From positions 6,039,501 through 6,103,500 of the forward strand of contig NC_092613.1 of the NCBI RefSeq assembly GCF_047663525.1: 64,000 nucleotides of DNA, in the 5' to 3' direction. The notes under the pieces were generated by a model. It was not told the DNA's origin, searched no databases, and saw only the letters and a program-made list of their open reading frames with translations. The position numbers and the translations under genes are program-made. Positions 1-12,905 of this stretch are shown piece after piece. Each line of letters begins with the position of its first letter. Position 1 is the first letter of the stretch. Source of the stretch: Anas platyrhynchos. Lineage: Eukaryota > Chordata > Aves > Anseriformes > Anatidae.

Positions 1-160
1 AAACGGAACTGCTGCCAGATGAAATATATTACTATTAAATACTTAATTCTTCTAGTGAGCGGAGAGCAGCCAGTATGAATACGATTATTAAAGAAAATTA
101 CTTTGGCTGATCAGATATTTCTGCATACTAATTTCTGACCCTTCTTTCCTCTCTGCTTGC
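1..160. promoter_or_regulatory. Candidate conserved non-coding element
   Basis: AT-rich complex sequence with TACTTAATTC, GATTATTAAAGAAAATTA and TGATCAGATA lies next to ordinary sequence. Composition and homeobox/GATA-like words suggest a regulatory island. Conservation is not shown. Confidence 0.25.
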
Positions 161-451
161 TTCTCATCCCTTAGAGACCAGGACAGATAAAATTCCATCA
201 CAAATAGCTGATTACTGGGGCTTGCATTAAAATCAAATTTTTTTTCCTCTCGGCGCTAATGTCCTTGCCTAAAGTAGAGGCAGCAGCTGTCAAGAAAAAA
301 AAAAAAAAGGAAAAGAAAAAAAAAAAAAGCGTGGAGATTGGTCTAGATCTGAATATCCCTGAACTTTGAGGCTGCTGGTGTTGCTGTCTGGATCCAGATT
401 TGGAAACTGTCTCTCCAGCCGGCCGGGCATCCGACCCTCCCTGCTGCCCTG

Positions 452-501
452 CCCTGCTCCTGCTTCTGCTCCTGTTCCTGCTCCTGCTCCTGCTCCAGCC
501 C
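452..501 (+). repeat. (TGCTCC)n hexanucleotide repeat, imperfect
   Basis: About eight CTGCTC/CTGTTC-type units in a row. It gives false Ala-Gly-rich or Pro-Ala-rich ORFs on the two strands. Confidence 0.9.
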
Positions 502-2685
502 TGGGCTCCCCCCAGCCTGCTTCAGCCAACATTTCCAGTTCCCAACGAAGAAGTCAGAGTTTAAACCACGCTGATAGAAGCGGGTGGATTGAACGGGGCA
601 GGCAGCAGGAAAAGTACAGACTGGGGGGTTGAGCCCCGCATGGCATCACCCCTCATCCTGCTCCCCATCTGGGCGGTACAGGCAGGGCCAACACAAAAAC
701 CTCTCTCCCTGCTGAGCCCGACCAACTTCTGAAGTTTCTCTGCCTCCCCTCGCCCACCGCCCAGGCCACGGTCAGCCTGTCACAGCGCGAGGATGCCACG
801 GAAAATAATTCGCTCCTGTCTCATCCCGTCCCCACCATCCCCACCGCCACCTCCCCCTGCTAACGTACCCAACCTGGAAGCCTCCAATTTACCTGCTTTG
901 AAATAAAGACACTTGTGAAGGTGTCACGGCGCTGAAGCCCTAATTACAGCCTGAGCATGTTAATTCTCGGCTCCGGCTCTGCCAGCGCCTGTCGCGATGG
1001 GGGATCGGGGATCCTGTCTGCCCCCTGCCTCTCCCCCTGCCTCGGGGACGTGCACGAGGCAGTGGGAAGGGAGGGAGCGAAGGGGACGGGGGGGTCAAAG
1101 CTCAGCTCTGCAGCCTCCAGACCCCGCTGGAAAGGAATCCCTTCGGGAGGCAAAGCCCATCAGGGCTGGTTTTGTGTCTGACCACTCTAATGGGGATGTG
1201 GCCTCGTGCTGGAGAAGGGAAAAGGGAAAATCCCTTTGCAGAGGCAGCACATCCTCCTTTGCTTCCCAGCAGCCCCAAAGCAAGGCTTGGGGCCGTGCCC
1301 GGCTTCGGGCACCATCTGGGAGCCCCCGGTCTGCCACGCACAGCCGGCCCGGGGATGTGTGTGCACAAGGACGAGGAATGTTTGTTTTTCCTTATTGACT
1401 TTCTCCGAATAAACGCAGGGCAGGCAGAAAGGGGCTCCGGCTGCAGCTGTTTACCAAGTGTTTGTGATAAAAAGCCTTCTCCATAGGAACAGGTGGCAGC
1501 GGGACTGTCCCCAGGAAGCACCGAGAGGGGCCTCTGCCACAGCCAGCCATTTAGGGCCAAGGAGAAAAGGGATTTTTTACATGGTCCTGGGTGCAGCCAG
1601 GCACCGGGTTACAGCCCGGGGGGATCAGCAGAGTCAGGATCTTGTGCTGAATGTGGCTGGGGACAGGCGATGGCCCGGGGGAGCTGTGCCCAGGCAGAGG
1701 GAGCCCTGCTGTGACACGGCCCCGTGTGTCACCACGCTGCAGGGCTCTCCCTTTTTGCATGTTTTTCCCCTCTAATCTTGCCCAAGTCCTACGAGCCCTC
1801 CTCTGAGGGGATTTCCCTGGGTGCAGGGATCAGTCCCGAAGCGTGAGTTCATTTTGAAGCCTGAAGGAAGAGGAAAGGATTGGCAATGGGGTCACTGCAT
1901 CAGCAGGGCACCTGGCACGTGTCCGGGCTCTGTGGGACTTGCGCAGTCCCGTGAGCAGGAACATTGGGTTGAGCAAATCCAGTGCTGGTTTCATGCAGCA
2001 GCAACACAGGATTTTTTGGTTTTGTAAGCGCAGGATTTGGACTTTGGTGGGGCAGGCAGAGGGCTCGCTCCTCGCTGCTGACCAGGCTGTGACAAGGTAC
2101 CAGCACACGGATCCTAACAGCTCCGCTGGCCAAACCTCGGAAAAGCTAAAAAATCCATTGAAAAATCAGCCCTGCCACCAGCAGCCCAGCAGGAATCCTT
2201 TTTCCTTCCTTGCATGCAGACACATCCATCCTCCTCCACGCCGCCTGGCACGGGGTGAGCAGGGCTGGCAGGAACCCTGTGCCGTGCCGGCCACCCCCAG
2301 CCCCTAAAATTCCCTCGGCAGCACCGTGCTGGCTTATCTTCTCATCACACAAGCCTAATCTTCATCTACAACAATTACAGGTGTGTTTAAACCCCGACAC
2401 GTGAGATTTAGGGTGCCTGACGGTGCTGCTGTTGCTTACAGAGCCTGGCAGGGTTTGGTATCCGCGTGCTGGCTCGGTTCCTTCCACAGTCTGGCTGAAC
2501 GCTCATCCTCCAAACCCAAGCACGTGCTGCTGTGAAAAAGCACTGCCTTTTATCGCTGTGCTGATAAGAGGCCCGGAGAGATGCGTTTCCACACCTGGCC
2601 CTAGCCAATCGATATTTTATCTATCATTTCCTCTATTAGGTCCTGCGTGGAGGAATGTTGCAGCAGGCCCTACTGGAGAGGTAGA

Positions 2686-2766
2686 GTAGGGGAAAATAAA
2701 TAGGGGGAAAAAAAGGGATAGGGGAAATAAAAGGGAGAAGGGGAAAGGGGTGGGAGAGGGACAAAG
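2686..2766 (+). repeat. Purine tract of about 80 bp
   Basis: G/A runs such as GTAGGGGAAAATAAATAGGG and GAGAAGGGGAAAGGGGTGGG. It is low-complexity sequence. Confidence 0.85.
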
Positions 2767-3314
2767 AGATCTGGAGGATATTGGCAGCGCTCGGCAAAAG
2801 ACACCCAACCTGGGAAGGTGGCTGATGGGGCACTCGGAGGAGGACAAAAAATCCCAACCCAGGAATTTTTCCACATCTCCTTACAGATTTAACCCCTACA
2901 ACTAGCTGTGTTTCCCCCGTTAACTCTTTGCAGCCGGAGGGACGGTCAGTGCGTCCCCCCCCATGGCACCACCCCTGACATTTCATTATCCTCCTTCCCG
3001 GCACAGCGCTCAGCTGCCAGGCGCATTTCGCTGGCTGCAGCCGCAGCTTCATCCGGACCCAGAAATGTCACCTCGGCTCTGATGGATTTCAGGCTGGCGC
3101 TGCGTCCCCGTGCAAAGGGGCGAATCGGTGTGGCCGCCCATCTGAATCTGCATTTGCCTGAACTGATCCCTTTTCACTGATTTATTCCCCGCTTGAGCCA
3201 GGAGAAAAAGGTCTGGAGAGGTTGCCACGCTTTTCTTTCGTTGTGCTGCGAGGGGAAAAGGTGAATTCCCAAACTCTTCTCTCCAGACGCTAAATCTAGC
3301 TGGGAAATGCTATC

Positions 3315-3339
3315 TTTTTTTTTTTTTTTTTTTTTTTTT
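3315..3339 (+). repeat. Poly-T run, 25 bases
   Basis: An uninterrupted T25 tract. No target-site duplication or gene body of a processed copy is visible beside it. Confidence 0.97.
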
Positions 3340-6300
3340 GCTCAAGGAAAAAAAAAAGCTAAGATAATAATAAAAAATTTGCTTGCATTTTTATGTGCTT
3401 TTGAGTGCACAAACATGAGAAACAGCCCCTTGCTGAAAAGATATTTTGTCACTTAGGAAAGCAGACAGGGTTTATTTGTATTTTTCTGACAAACTGCTGA
3501 AAACCTAGAGATTTCACTTTCTGTTCTGGCAGAAACTCCTGCTAAAACCTTAAAGTCACTTTCCACTGGGGGAGTGGGAGGGAAAAGAGGACGGGCGAAA
3601 GCTCGTCTGCAGCACGAGGAACCTGGGCGCTCCGGGGGCTGCCAGTCCTGGCACGGGGGGACCCCAGCAGTGATTTTTTTAGGGCCCCCTCTCCGTGCCC
3701 CCACGCTGGTGGAGGTTTGAGCCTGTCACCTGCTTCCCTGCCAGGCAGCAGGGCTGTTAACTTCTGCTGACACGGGCACGGAGCAGCCCCTCCCCGTCCT
3801 TGATAACTCATGGCAGCAACACTTGCACAAATCTTTAATTGTTTAGTTTAAAGAATTGTGTTTTGACCGCAAGGGGATTTTGGCTGGAGCTCAAGAACTG
3901 ATAATGATATTTTGCTGCCAAGACGTCTTCTTGGCTCTGCCTGTGTTAATGTTCACTTACAAGAAGCTCCAATTAACTGCATCAGCTCTCACAGAGCGAG
4001 AGCAAGCGAGAGTGGGAGAGATTATGTCTTTTCCTGAAAGAAAGAGGGGAAGAAAGAGAGCAAGAAAAAGAGAAAGAAAGCAAAACCAAGTGCTCCGCAC
4101 CGCCAGCCTCGATGCAGCACTGAGCCCGTGGCAGATGACTTCCAAGGTGCTGGTCCAGGCAGCCCCAGCTCCCACCCAGCCGGAGCCACCTCCATCCATC
4201 GGCTCCATCTCCCGGTGTGGTGCAAGGGGCAAGGCAGGGAGAGCCCCAGTGAGGCAGATCTGGGGGCACTCCCACCCAAGGACCCCAAATTTATCTCCCC
4301 CATCCCCATTTGTTGTGGGTGAGAAGAGCAAGGAGGTAAAACCGGAGTGTGCCCGGTCCTCACCGCTCCCTCCAGCCTTGGAGCCGCGGCGCATCGCGGA
4401 GCCGTCGTCCCTCCTCCAGCCCAGACACTCAGATCAGCTTTGCCCACTGCTTTCTCCAGTCTGATATGGGGAGATAACGAGCTCTGGAGACACACTTTTT
4501 TCGGGCTGCCACGTCTGAGCAGAGACCAAACAGAGAAGCTGAGTGGCAGGGGGGGTTTACGCCAAGCAGCGTTTGTAGGGACGCCGCTGGGTGCAGCCCT
4601 GGCCCCGCTGCGCCCTTCCAGCATCGTCCTTGGCCTTGCAGGTGCCAGGAGCTGCCTGCAAGGTTGGACACCAAGGCCCCGAGGACTGGAGGCTGCAGCA
4701 GTGCTTGGGGCAGCTGCCTCCCAGGAGGACGAGCCACGGCTTGCTCGGGGGGCTTTGGGGGATCAGACCAGGGGATTTCTCACCAGAGCCGAGGCTGTGC
4801 CCCCTGACGGCTCGGCGAGAGGGTCAGATCCTGCCCTGCCGGCTCACGTTACACGGATGCGAGGACAGGAAGATTTAAGAGTGGAGATGCCACACAGTAC
4901 AGGGTGTTGTTTGTCTGCCTTTGAAATAGGAGGCAGCGAGAGCGGGAGGGGAGGGAGGCCGCAGCGGCCCGCGCCTCTGACTTGCAGTTCCTTTCTGGCA
5001 TCGAGGGGAATTGCATCGGCTCCCCTTGCCTCTGTTGCTTCAGGTGCAGCTCTGTTTTCTTACATGTTAATTTTTTCCTGTTTTATTATCCTGGCCCTCA
5101 CCCGCTACCAGAAACCCTCCACCGGCTCCGGGAACGCTTCCTCCAGCCAGCAGCTGGGACGCATTTGGCCAGGGAGAGCCCTGCCACTGCTGCTGGGGGG
5201 GGTGGGCAGGATTTGGGGTGCGGGGATGGGCACCCCTTGCTGCTGCCAGCCCTGAGAGGCTCAGGGTTGGCTCTGCCCCATGAGCACCGGGGTGTGAACA
5301 GGGATTTCCCCTGAAGCCTGAGACCTGAGCATCTCCTGGTGAGATGCCCGCTGCTCTGGGGACCTGCGCTGGCCACCAGGCACCACCAGCGGGATGGTGC
5401 CACCTTGAGAGGTGCCTTAAAACCCCATGTGTCTGTGCTGTCAAAGTGGGGTGGGAAAGAAGCCTCGCTGGGGCAGAGTGGAAGGGATGAGTCAGGACGG
5501 GGCTGCTCGGAGCCGTCAGGGCTGTGCCTGCACCCAACTGCTGGCACATCTGGGGTGCCACCGTCCCCCAGGTCCCCCCTGCCACCAATCTGTTCCCCGG
5601 TCCCTTGGGTGCTCCGCATTGCCATAAGAAAAAAAAAATCCCTATTCATTGACTACACGAGGAGTGTAAGCAGATTAAAGCCGAGAGCTACGAATATCCC
5701 CCAGCGGGAAACTCCGAGCAATTTATCCCTTCCCTCCGCGTTTCAGCTCACGGAAAGCAGGAGCTTTTCGTCCCCTTGCCCTTTCTTGGTCCTGGTCACA
5801 AATTCTGGAGGGCAGAGCCTGTCCTGCCCAGGGCCATGCAGGGGCTGTGCTCACAGAGCACCGCAAGAGGAGGCAGACTCGGTGCCAGCGCCAGACCTGG
5901 GCTCGTGTCCCATCGAGGCAGGGATGGAGCCGGGATTTCTACCTGCCGCCAGCCACGGATCCAGCTGGCGGCAGGGATGGGGCACGAGACAAATGTTCCA
6001 TTTACATTTTAATTTCAATAAAATTGTTTTATTTTGTGTTTTATTACCGTGCTGGTGCAATAAAAGCATCCATTAGCCCCAGGGAACCTCTCTCTGCATT
6101 AGGAGGTTTCTCAATCAGAGTTTGGGCAGGACAGCCACGTGGCCTCCTGGTTTATCACCAAACCTGCTTAGTGCTCCACAAAAGTGAGGTCTCCTTGATG
6201 TAAACCCCGTGCGTAAGAGCAACTGCAAGCCCTGAAATGCAACTTGGGCTCCTTTATTTAAATAAACCACAAGGATAAACCTCCTGCAGGTAAGCACTGG

Positions 6301-7635
6301 GTGTTCCCTCCTTATTACAGCTCCGTACCCTCCCTTCAGCATTCAAAACCATGAGTCAGATCAAACCCAAACCCTGAGACTGACTTCAAAAATCCCAAGT
6401 AGTTTTTTTAAGCACAACATGTTTGCTCCGTGGGATTTTTTTTTTTTTTTAATTTCTCTGTTTTGAAACAGGAAACTTCTGGGTGCACGTTCTCAAGCCT
6501 TCCCCTTTATTTTAATGGAAGATGCTCTCCTGCTCTCCTTCCAAGTCAATAAAGATATCCAGGACACAGATTACCATTTGGCCCTCTGCTTGTCTGCTGG
6601 ATTAATTTCAACTAAATTATAGGTAAAGAATGATTGATTATTGTGATGATTAAGAATTTATCCTCATATAATACCTTTCATCTGCAGAGGCACACCAGAT
6701 ATTAGAGCAGTGGGTACAGGAAAAATTCATGCGTTGATTCGGAGCGCACGCCACGTGGGAGGAGAACGGACAGCCCGGTCCCTGCCCCGGGGAGGGCAAA
6801 GCCAGGGGTAGAGGACAAAGCGGTGGAGGCAGCAAAGTTTTACAGGGAGGCAGGGGGAAGGCAGCAATGAGGCAGGTATGGTGGTCCCAAGCAAGCCTTG
6901 GATCTGTTTTAACAAGCTGAAGGTGTACAAAACACCAGCTCGATTGGGCTCAGGGCTAATTGCTCTGTGCTGCCCTTGCACACCCCTCTGCCTGGCTGCG
7001 ATGAACCCCACGCATAGGGTTAGCCCTCGCAACCCCCACAAACACAAAGAAGCTGGCCAACCTCACCATGAATCACGGTGGGTTTTTTTCTCCAGGCTCG
7101 GAGGCACAGGAGGAATGACTTGTGCTGGGTCTGACATGCCGGGGAGGTGCTGGGTGCCACGGTGTGTCGGTGCTCATTGAAACCTCCTGAATCTGTGAGT
7201 CTGTGTCGACATCGCAGTCGTGTTCATTGCTCTTATTCTGTGCTTCCAAAGGAACAATTTGTGGGCACACATATGAATGTAGGGTGCAAAGGCTCAGCCT
7301 GGTGCAACATTTTTTTATTTTTTTTCTGGGGAATTCAACAGAGGCAGCACCAGCAAGGACCAGCTGACCACACGGAGGGAGATCTCCAGTGGTCCCAGCC
7401 CTGGAAGGGACAACCTCAGCCATGCCCGCACCACTTCAATCCCTTCTCAGCATCCCTGCTGCCCACCTGGGGTCTGGCACGCTGCAGCCCACCTCCGGGG
7501 GTGTCCCTCCTTCCCCCGTTCCTCTTCCTCCCTTTGCCACCAGTGATGGATTTATTTCCTTAGCGGCAAGGACAGCGAGTTTACAGTTGGGCTTTCACCA
7601 ACGCATCTGATAGCGGTGCAGCAGGGCAGGAAGAT

Positions 7636-7962
7636 CCCACCCGCGGGGCTGGGGCGCTCCCCGCGGCCCCCCGAGCCACCCCCTCCTTCCCCGGCCCACC
7701 GCCGCCCCTTCCCCGGCCTCAGACAGTCCTCAAACAACAACTGTCTGCCTGCCCGCCTAATCCCTCACAGGTGACCTCAAGACAGCCGACGCCTCTCGCT
7801 AAATTCTCACATTCCTCCGCGCTGCCTTAACCCCTCCGGCACCGCGCCCGGGCCCCCACGGCTGTGGCTGTGCCGGGGTCCCCACCGTGGGGACCCTTCC
7901 CCGGTGCTCCCCTTCCCCGCGGGGTTGGGAGCCGCCCGATGCCGCCTGGATCATCCCCTTCC
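7636..7962. promoter_or_regulatory. CpG-rich patch 1
   Basis: CpG is frequent here (clusters in CCCGCGGGGC, CCCCGCGGCC, CGCCGCCCC, ACCGCGCCCGGG and CCCCGCGGGG) against a CpG-poor surround. Inside lies CACAGGTGACCTCAAG, an E-box beside a nuclear-receptor-like half-site. It could be a promoter or an orphan CpG island. No exon can be tied to it. Confidence 0.45.
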
Positions 7963-8793
7963 CCGAGCTCCCGGTCAGAGGTTAAAAGCCTAATGTATTA
8001 TTATAAAGCCCAAAAGAAAAAGGCTCGCATTCTGCCCTATAAATCTTCCTAACAGCCTCGGCACATGTGGGAGCCAGACGATGCCCCGGCCTCTCCGGTG
8101 GCTTCACTCCCGTACCCGCCGCGCTTCGCTTCGTCCCCTGCCACGAGGGGTGGCCCTGGGATGGTGCCCATGGTCCTGTCCTGTGCCCCTGGTCCCTGTC
8201 CCACTGTCCCCAGATTCCCCGGCTTCTGTTCCTTGCCCTGCACCTGGGAGAAGGAGGAGAAGAAAAAGGAGGAGGAAGGATGCTTCCACCTCTCTGGCCA
8301 GTGCCAACTCTCCCTCCGTGCCCTCTGCAGGATGCCTTGGCACAGCCTTGTGATGTCCCAACCCCAGGATGAGGGGGCTGCAGGAGATGTATGGCAAGGA
8401 GGGGTGGGGGAGCTCCGAGAGCTGAATATTTTTGGGGTGCCCTGCTCGCAGCCCCGTGCTCCTGGCCCTCAGCATCCCCCCAGCATTGTCCCACGTCCCT
8501 CTGTGCTACCTCGGGGGACAGCAGCTCTCCCATCTCTGCTCCTCTCTGCTCCGGGCTTTTTTTTTTAATTATTATTATTTTATTTTATTTTTTTTATTTA
8601 TTTTTACCTCTTTAACTCAAGCAAGACCTCGGGAAGCAAATTATTTCCAGTGTAAATAACCTGGCTGCAGCAGGTCCATGCCGGTAACACTGGACCACCG
8701 GCTGTTTGATCAATGGTAAGCGTTTAATACCTGCGTGGAGATTTGCTACAGCATGACAACAGCTGTGGGGAACAAAGGCTCGGCTTTTCTCTT

Positions 8794-8836
8794 CTTATTC
8801 TTTCTTTTTTTTTCTTTTTTTTTTTTTTTTTTTTCC
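8794..8836 (+). repeat. T-rich run followed by CCCCTAG
   Basis: About 40 bases, nearly all T, ending in CCCCTAG. It mimics a strong splice acceptor. Confidence 0.9.
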
Positions 8837-11800
8837 CCTAGTATATACATATATTTTTTAGGAGCCATGCCAAAGTTTCTGGAGATCAAAGTGAAACCAG
8901 TGTCCAGAGACGGTCGAGACAATAAAACGGAAGAAGGGCAGGGAAAAGGGGGAAGAAAAGCGGGGCTGAGCTGGGAAGGCTGCGCTGGGAGCCGGGAGCT
9001 GCAGCCGGGGATGCTGCGGGCGCTGCGCAGGCTGCACCGTGCCCTCTGCTGGCTGCAGCTGCTGGGATGGGGCCGGATCCGGCCCTGGTTGTGCCCCTGC
9101 CCCTTATGAGCCCTCGGCTCCATCCATCCCATCGCCCTGTTCTGGTGGGCAGCGGTGGCTCCTGTCCCATCGCCAACCCCAAACCCTGCCTGTGCTGTGC
9201 GTGCCGGTGCAACCTCAGGGAATTTGGGGTTCTCCTCCCATCCCCACCTGTCCTGAGCTGATGAAAACAGCTTGCAAGGGGCCACGACTCCCAATTTTGC
9301 CCCCTGCTGCAACAGTTTGTACCCACGGTAAGGGGGTGGAAACAGAGGAGGGGTCCCGAGACCCCAGCCCCAGCTGACACCAGCCCCAGGGACCATCCCA
9401 AGTAAAGCAAGTGCAATGTGAAGGGGGTGAGGGGAACAAGGCTGATGATAGGGCTGGGGGCACGAGGAGCCTGCCAGGGTTGGCCTTGAGGCCAGCCGTA
9501 TCTTTAGATGCTGCTGCTTGTACCCGAAATCCCACAAAGCTTTGGTTGTGGTTTCCTGAGGGGCACAGCAGTGCGGTGCCATGCGCCGTCCCCCTCCGTG
9601 GACACCTTGCTGGGGCGAGGAGCAAAACCACCCCAAAAGTCACCCCCGATGGCTGGGGACCCCAAAAAGATCTGCAAATGGAGCACGGGGCCTGAGTAAC
9701 ATCCCCACCGGCTTCAGCTAGCTGCGGCTGGGCTCGTCCTTCCCTTGTGCATCCTCCACATTTCTGCCCAGACTCTGAGCAAGCCTGCAGCTCCAACCAA
9801 CCAGAGGCCAATAAATCACAGCCGTTTCCCAAGCTTTTTGCCTCCGAGCCAAGAGAAGCCATTGATTTACTCCGATTTTTGAAGCAAAACAGTCCGTGGG
9901 CCAACATTTGCTGGAAAGCTGGGATGGACCCAGCCCAGAGCAAGCTGCTCTCGCCCCTTCAAAGCCCAAACCCCAAACCCGAGAGCTCGGGCTCTTACCC
10001 AACCCATGTCTCAGTTTTCGGGGCTCCGATGAAGCCTGCAGAGATGGCAGCACCCTGGGGAATAAATGGGTCTTTTACCCCTCTCCTGCACCCCGACGGA
10101 GCTCAGGATGGGTCTCCTTCATCACCACTCCATGCAGCAGCTCCCACTGCTTGCCTTTCCTTACAAACCCTTTGGGAACAGCCCCCCCCGAGCTGAAGGG
10201 CGAGGAGAGGAGCCCTTCTTGTTGCAGCTCCGCTCTCCCCTCCTTCCAAGCTGCCTTTGACTCCCTGCTTTAAATGCCCAGGATGGTGTGAAAGCGGCTT
10301 TCTCACCTGGACGTGCTGAGCAGGCTCTTTCCGAGAAGAAAGGCCTGCAAACAAACAAACCAGCAGGATTTGTCTGTGAACAAACTGTGAACTGCGACGG
10401 AGCGTCTTTCAACCTCCAAATCCACCTAAGCACCGAGCGGCAGCAGCAGATCGATCGCGCTGATCAAAAAAATGAATATTTGTTTCAAGGGCTCACCAGA
10501 CATCCCCAAGACACTGGTTATTTGGCAACTTATTCTGTAAACATCCAGAGGTGGCTCGCTCAACTTTCACAAGGTATTTGCTCCCAGCTCTCGCCTCGAC
10601 TTTTCTTAAGGCTGTTTTTGAGCTGCGCCATCCAGCTTTTCGCTCCCTGCCCGTGGCTCAGCCAAGCTCAGCGGCCGCAGCAGAGCAGGTATTTGGGTTG
10701 GGAAGGAGGCTTGGTCCTGCCTGCTCCATCTGGGCAAAGAAGGACTTTAATCCTGACCATTAGGAAATCACGGCTCATGTCTCCCCACCTGAGGTAGCGA
10801 GCTTCAAAATCATCAAGGAAAAACCACTGTTTACTTTCTGGGTTTCACATTGCTCCAGTTCATATTTTCTAGCTTTATCTCAGCCACAAGGACAAGAAAA
10901 TATTTTTTTTATAAAAAAGGGAAGAGCGGAGATTTTCACATAACCACATGATTCCTGAGGCTTTAAAAATCTCCAAATTCTGGGAGACTCACAATAAAAA
11001 TCCTCAGGCTCGGTATGATGCTGGGCTGCTTAGTTTGGCTGATCAGCGTGGCCCAGAGCTGTGAAGAGCCCGCACAGAAAGGTCTGACCCCAGGTTTTGT
11101 CCAAAGCACAGGACGTGTTTGCAGCTGGGGCTTTGGTGCTGGCCTGTTTCTTGGAAGAGCCAAATAAAACTATTGCAACAGCTTCCGTGAAAGCCAGCGA
11201 ACTGTGTGTTTGAGAAAAGCAACCCAGTGAGGTTTAGGTGAATTTTCTCACTCCCTGCGAGCTTTTCCTTCCCAGCCCACTTGTGTTGCACCAGGCACCC
11301 TTGCAGCACCCGGGCCCAAGGACTTTGTGCAGCAGATGAGCCCCTGCCGGCAGAACTGGTGACACCGGTGCTGGCAGCTTTTGATGCCAAATGCCAACTG
11401 GATCCCAAAGTTTTAGGCTCAGATGGAAGCTCATTGCCCAAAGACTTTGCTCTGGGCACCACCTGCATCCTCACCTTCTCCTTGCATGGCCAGGAGATGG
11501 CCAGGGGGAGATGGGGACCCTTTGGTGCCAGCAAGGAGCACGACAGCCTTGCCCAGATATTTGGGCTCCGGGTTCCCGTGCTGCCCCTAGGCTATGTAAG
11601 CGGGATGCTTGCCTCCAAACTCAAGCTCAGGCACATCTCGTTGCCCAGCCCCAGCCCCAGCCACCCACCTGGACCCGCTGCTGTGGGTGAGAGGTGCTGG
11701 AGAGAAGCGGCACCGCTGAGCTGGTCACTGCCACCAGCTGCCACATCCCTGGCCAGCTCCCAGGGTCTGTGCACAACTGTCCCGTCCTGTCCCCGCAGCC

Positions 11801-11907
11801 ACCGTGCCCAGGGGAGGACTGAAACCAAGGGCAAAAGGCTGATTGCCCTCCCAGCCTGGCGCTACATCCATCGATATCCGCGCCGTGCCTTAGCCGATCT
11901 TGAGAGA

Positions 11908-12110
11908 TAAGTGAATCCCCCGCGCCGTCTGACAGGCGGGTAGACATTAATAATTATGTACTATTTAAGGCTGATTGAAAATGAAGAGGTGGAGGTGTTG
12001 GGACAGATGTGGCAGTGCCAGATGGATTGTGATTAGATTAGCACCGTTCCATTTGACGGGATCTGAACCATGCTTTAATCATTTATTGTGAAAGCTCAGC
12101 TCTGCGCCGG
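11908..12110. promoter_or_regulatory. Candidate enhancer with homeobox and E-box words
   Basis: ATTAATAATTAT (11,946-11,957), GATTAGATTA, CTGACAGGCGG and two CAGATG-type E-boxes lie within 200 bp of non-repetitive sequence between GC-rich flanks. This is a typical look for a developmental enhancer, inferred from motif density only. Confidence 0.35.
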
Positions 12111-12627
12111 CACACGGGTGCGCGTCGCCCTCCCTGTTGCTCCGCTCTTGCGACATTTGTTAGTTTGGTTCACCCTGCCACGAGTTGTCTTTGCTTGAAA
12201 CGTGTTGTGTTTACAGCTGGTGTTTCAAGCCCCGATCCCTCCCCTCTGCCTCTCATCTCCTTGTTTGTACAAAGCCTCCTGCAATTGCCGAGCTGAGCCT
12301 GTTAGTCACTGCCGTCGTATAAACAACGCAGGCGAGCAGTCATCTCCTCTGCCATGAGACGAGTCACGTAAGTGAGGAGTGGGACCCTGACCAAAGAAGG
12401 GCCCAGCAGGCAAAACTCCAGGAGCAGCATCTTCTCCTCCATCACTGCCTCCGTTCCCGGTCGGATCCAGAGCTTTCCTCGATGGCACTCAGCCTTTGGT
12501 GCGGATCCTGCAGCTCCGTAACTGGCTTTTTTTGCACCAAACGCATCAAAAAGTGCTTCTCCAGACCATGCAGCAGGGCTGGCGGCTGTGTTACGGAGCA
12601 ACGCAGCAGTCCGGGAGGAAAAGGGAA

Positions 12628-12648
12628 AATAAAATAAAATAAAATGCC
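12628..12648 (+). repeat. (AAAAT)n microsatellite, four copies
   Basis: Four tandem AAAAT units follow a purine-rich stretch. Confidence 0.9.
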
Positions 12649-12734
12649 AGTATCCACTCGAGATCCCTGGAGCAATAAAGGGAGGCAGAACAGGATTACC
12701 TGGGTAACTGGAAACTAGCTCAAGACCCTCACTG

Positions 12735-12905
12735 GCAGTGTCATGCAATTTTAATTATCATAAGTGGTCTGGATCTCAATGGATGGAAAAACTTATTATT
12801 GTTATTATTCCCTTCAAACGTGATAGGTTTTAGTTAAACACACATCCATATCTATTAATCATGCAACATTTAAGATGGAGCCAAAGTAATTAGCCAAGAT
12901 TCAGA
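12735..12905. promoter_or_regulatory. Candidate enhancer rich in TAATTA words
   Basis: TTTTAATTATCATAAG, TCTATTAATCATGCAACATT and AAGTAATTAGCC give three homeobox-type cores in 170 bp of AT-rich complex sequence. Confidence 0.35.

Larger units (their letters stand above)
161..7635. other. Non-coding stretch, no gene seen
   Basis: Apart from simple repeats, the stretch alternates GC-rich DNA with shorter AT-rich parts (about 6,000-6,660). Open frames on both strands are short, overlap each other and show no known domain, splice pattern or codon regularity. No tRNA or other RNA gene was recognised. Confidence 0.6.

Noticed and set aside
2686-2766. Purine tract as a G-quadruplex
   Set aside because: G tracts are separated by long A-rich loops, so the candidate is much weaker than the one at 50.26 kb.
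8746-9636. 296-codon minus-strand frame
   Set aside because: No domain, a lysine run from the poly-T tract, and several equally long frames overlap it on both strands.
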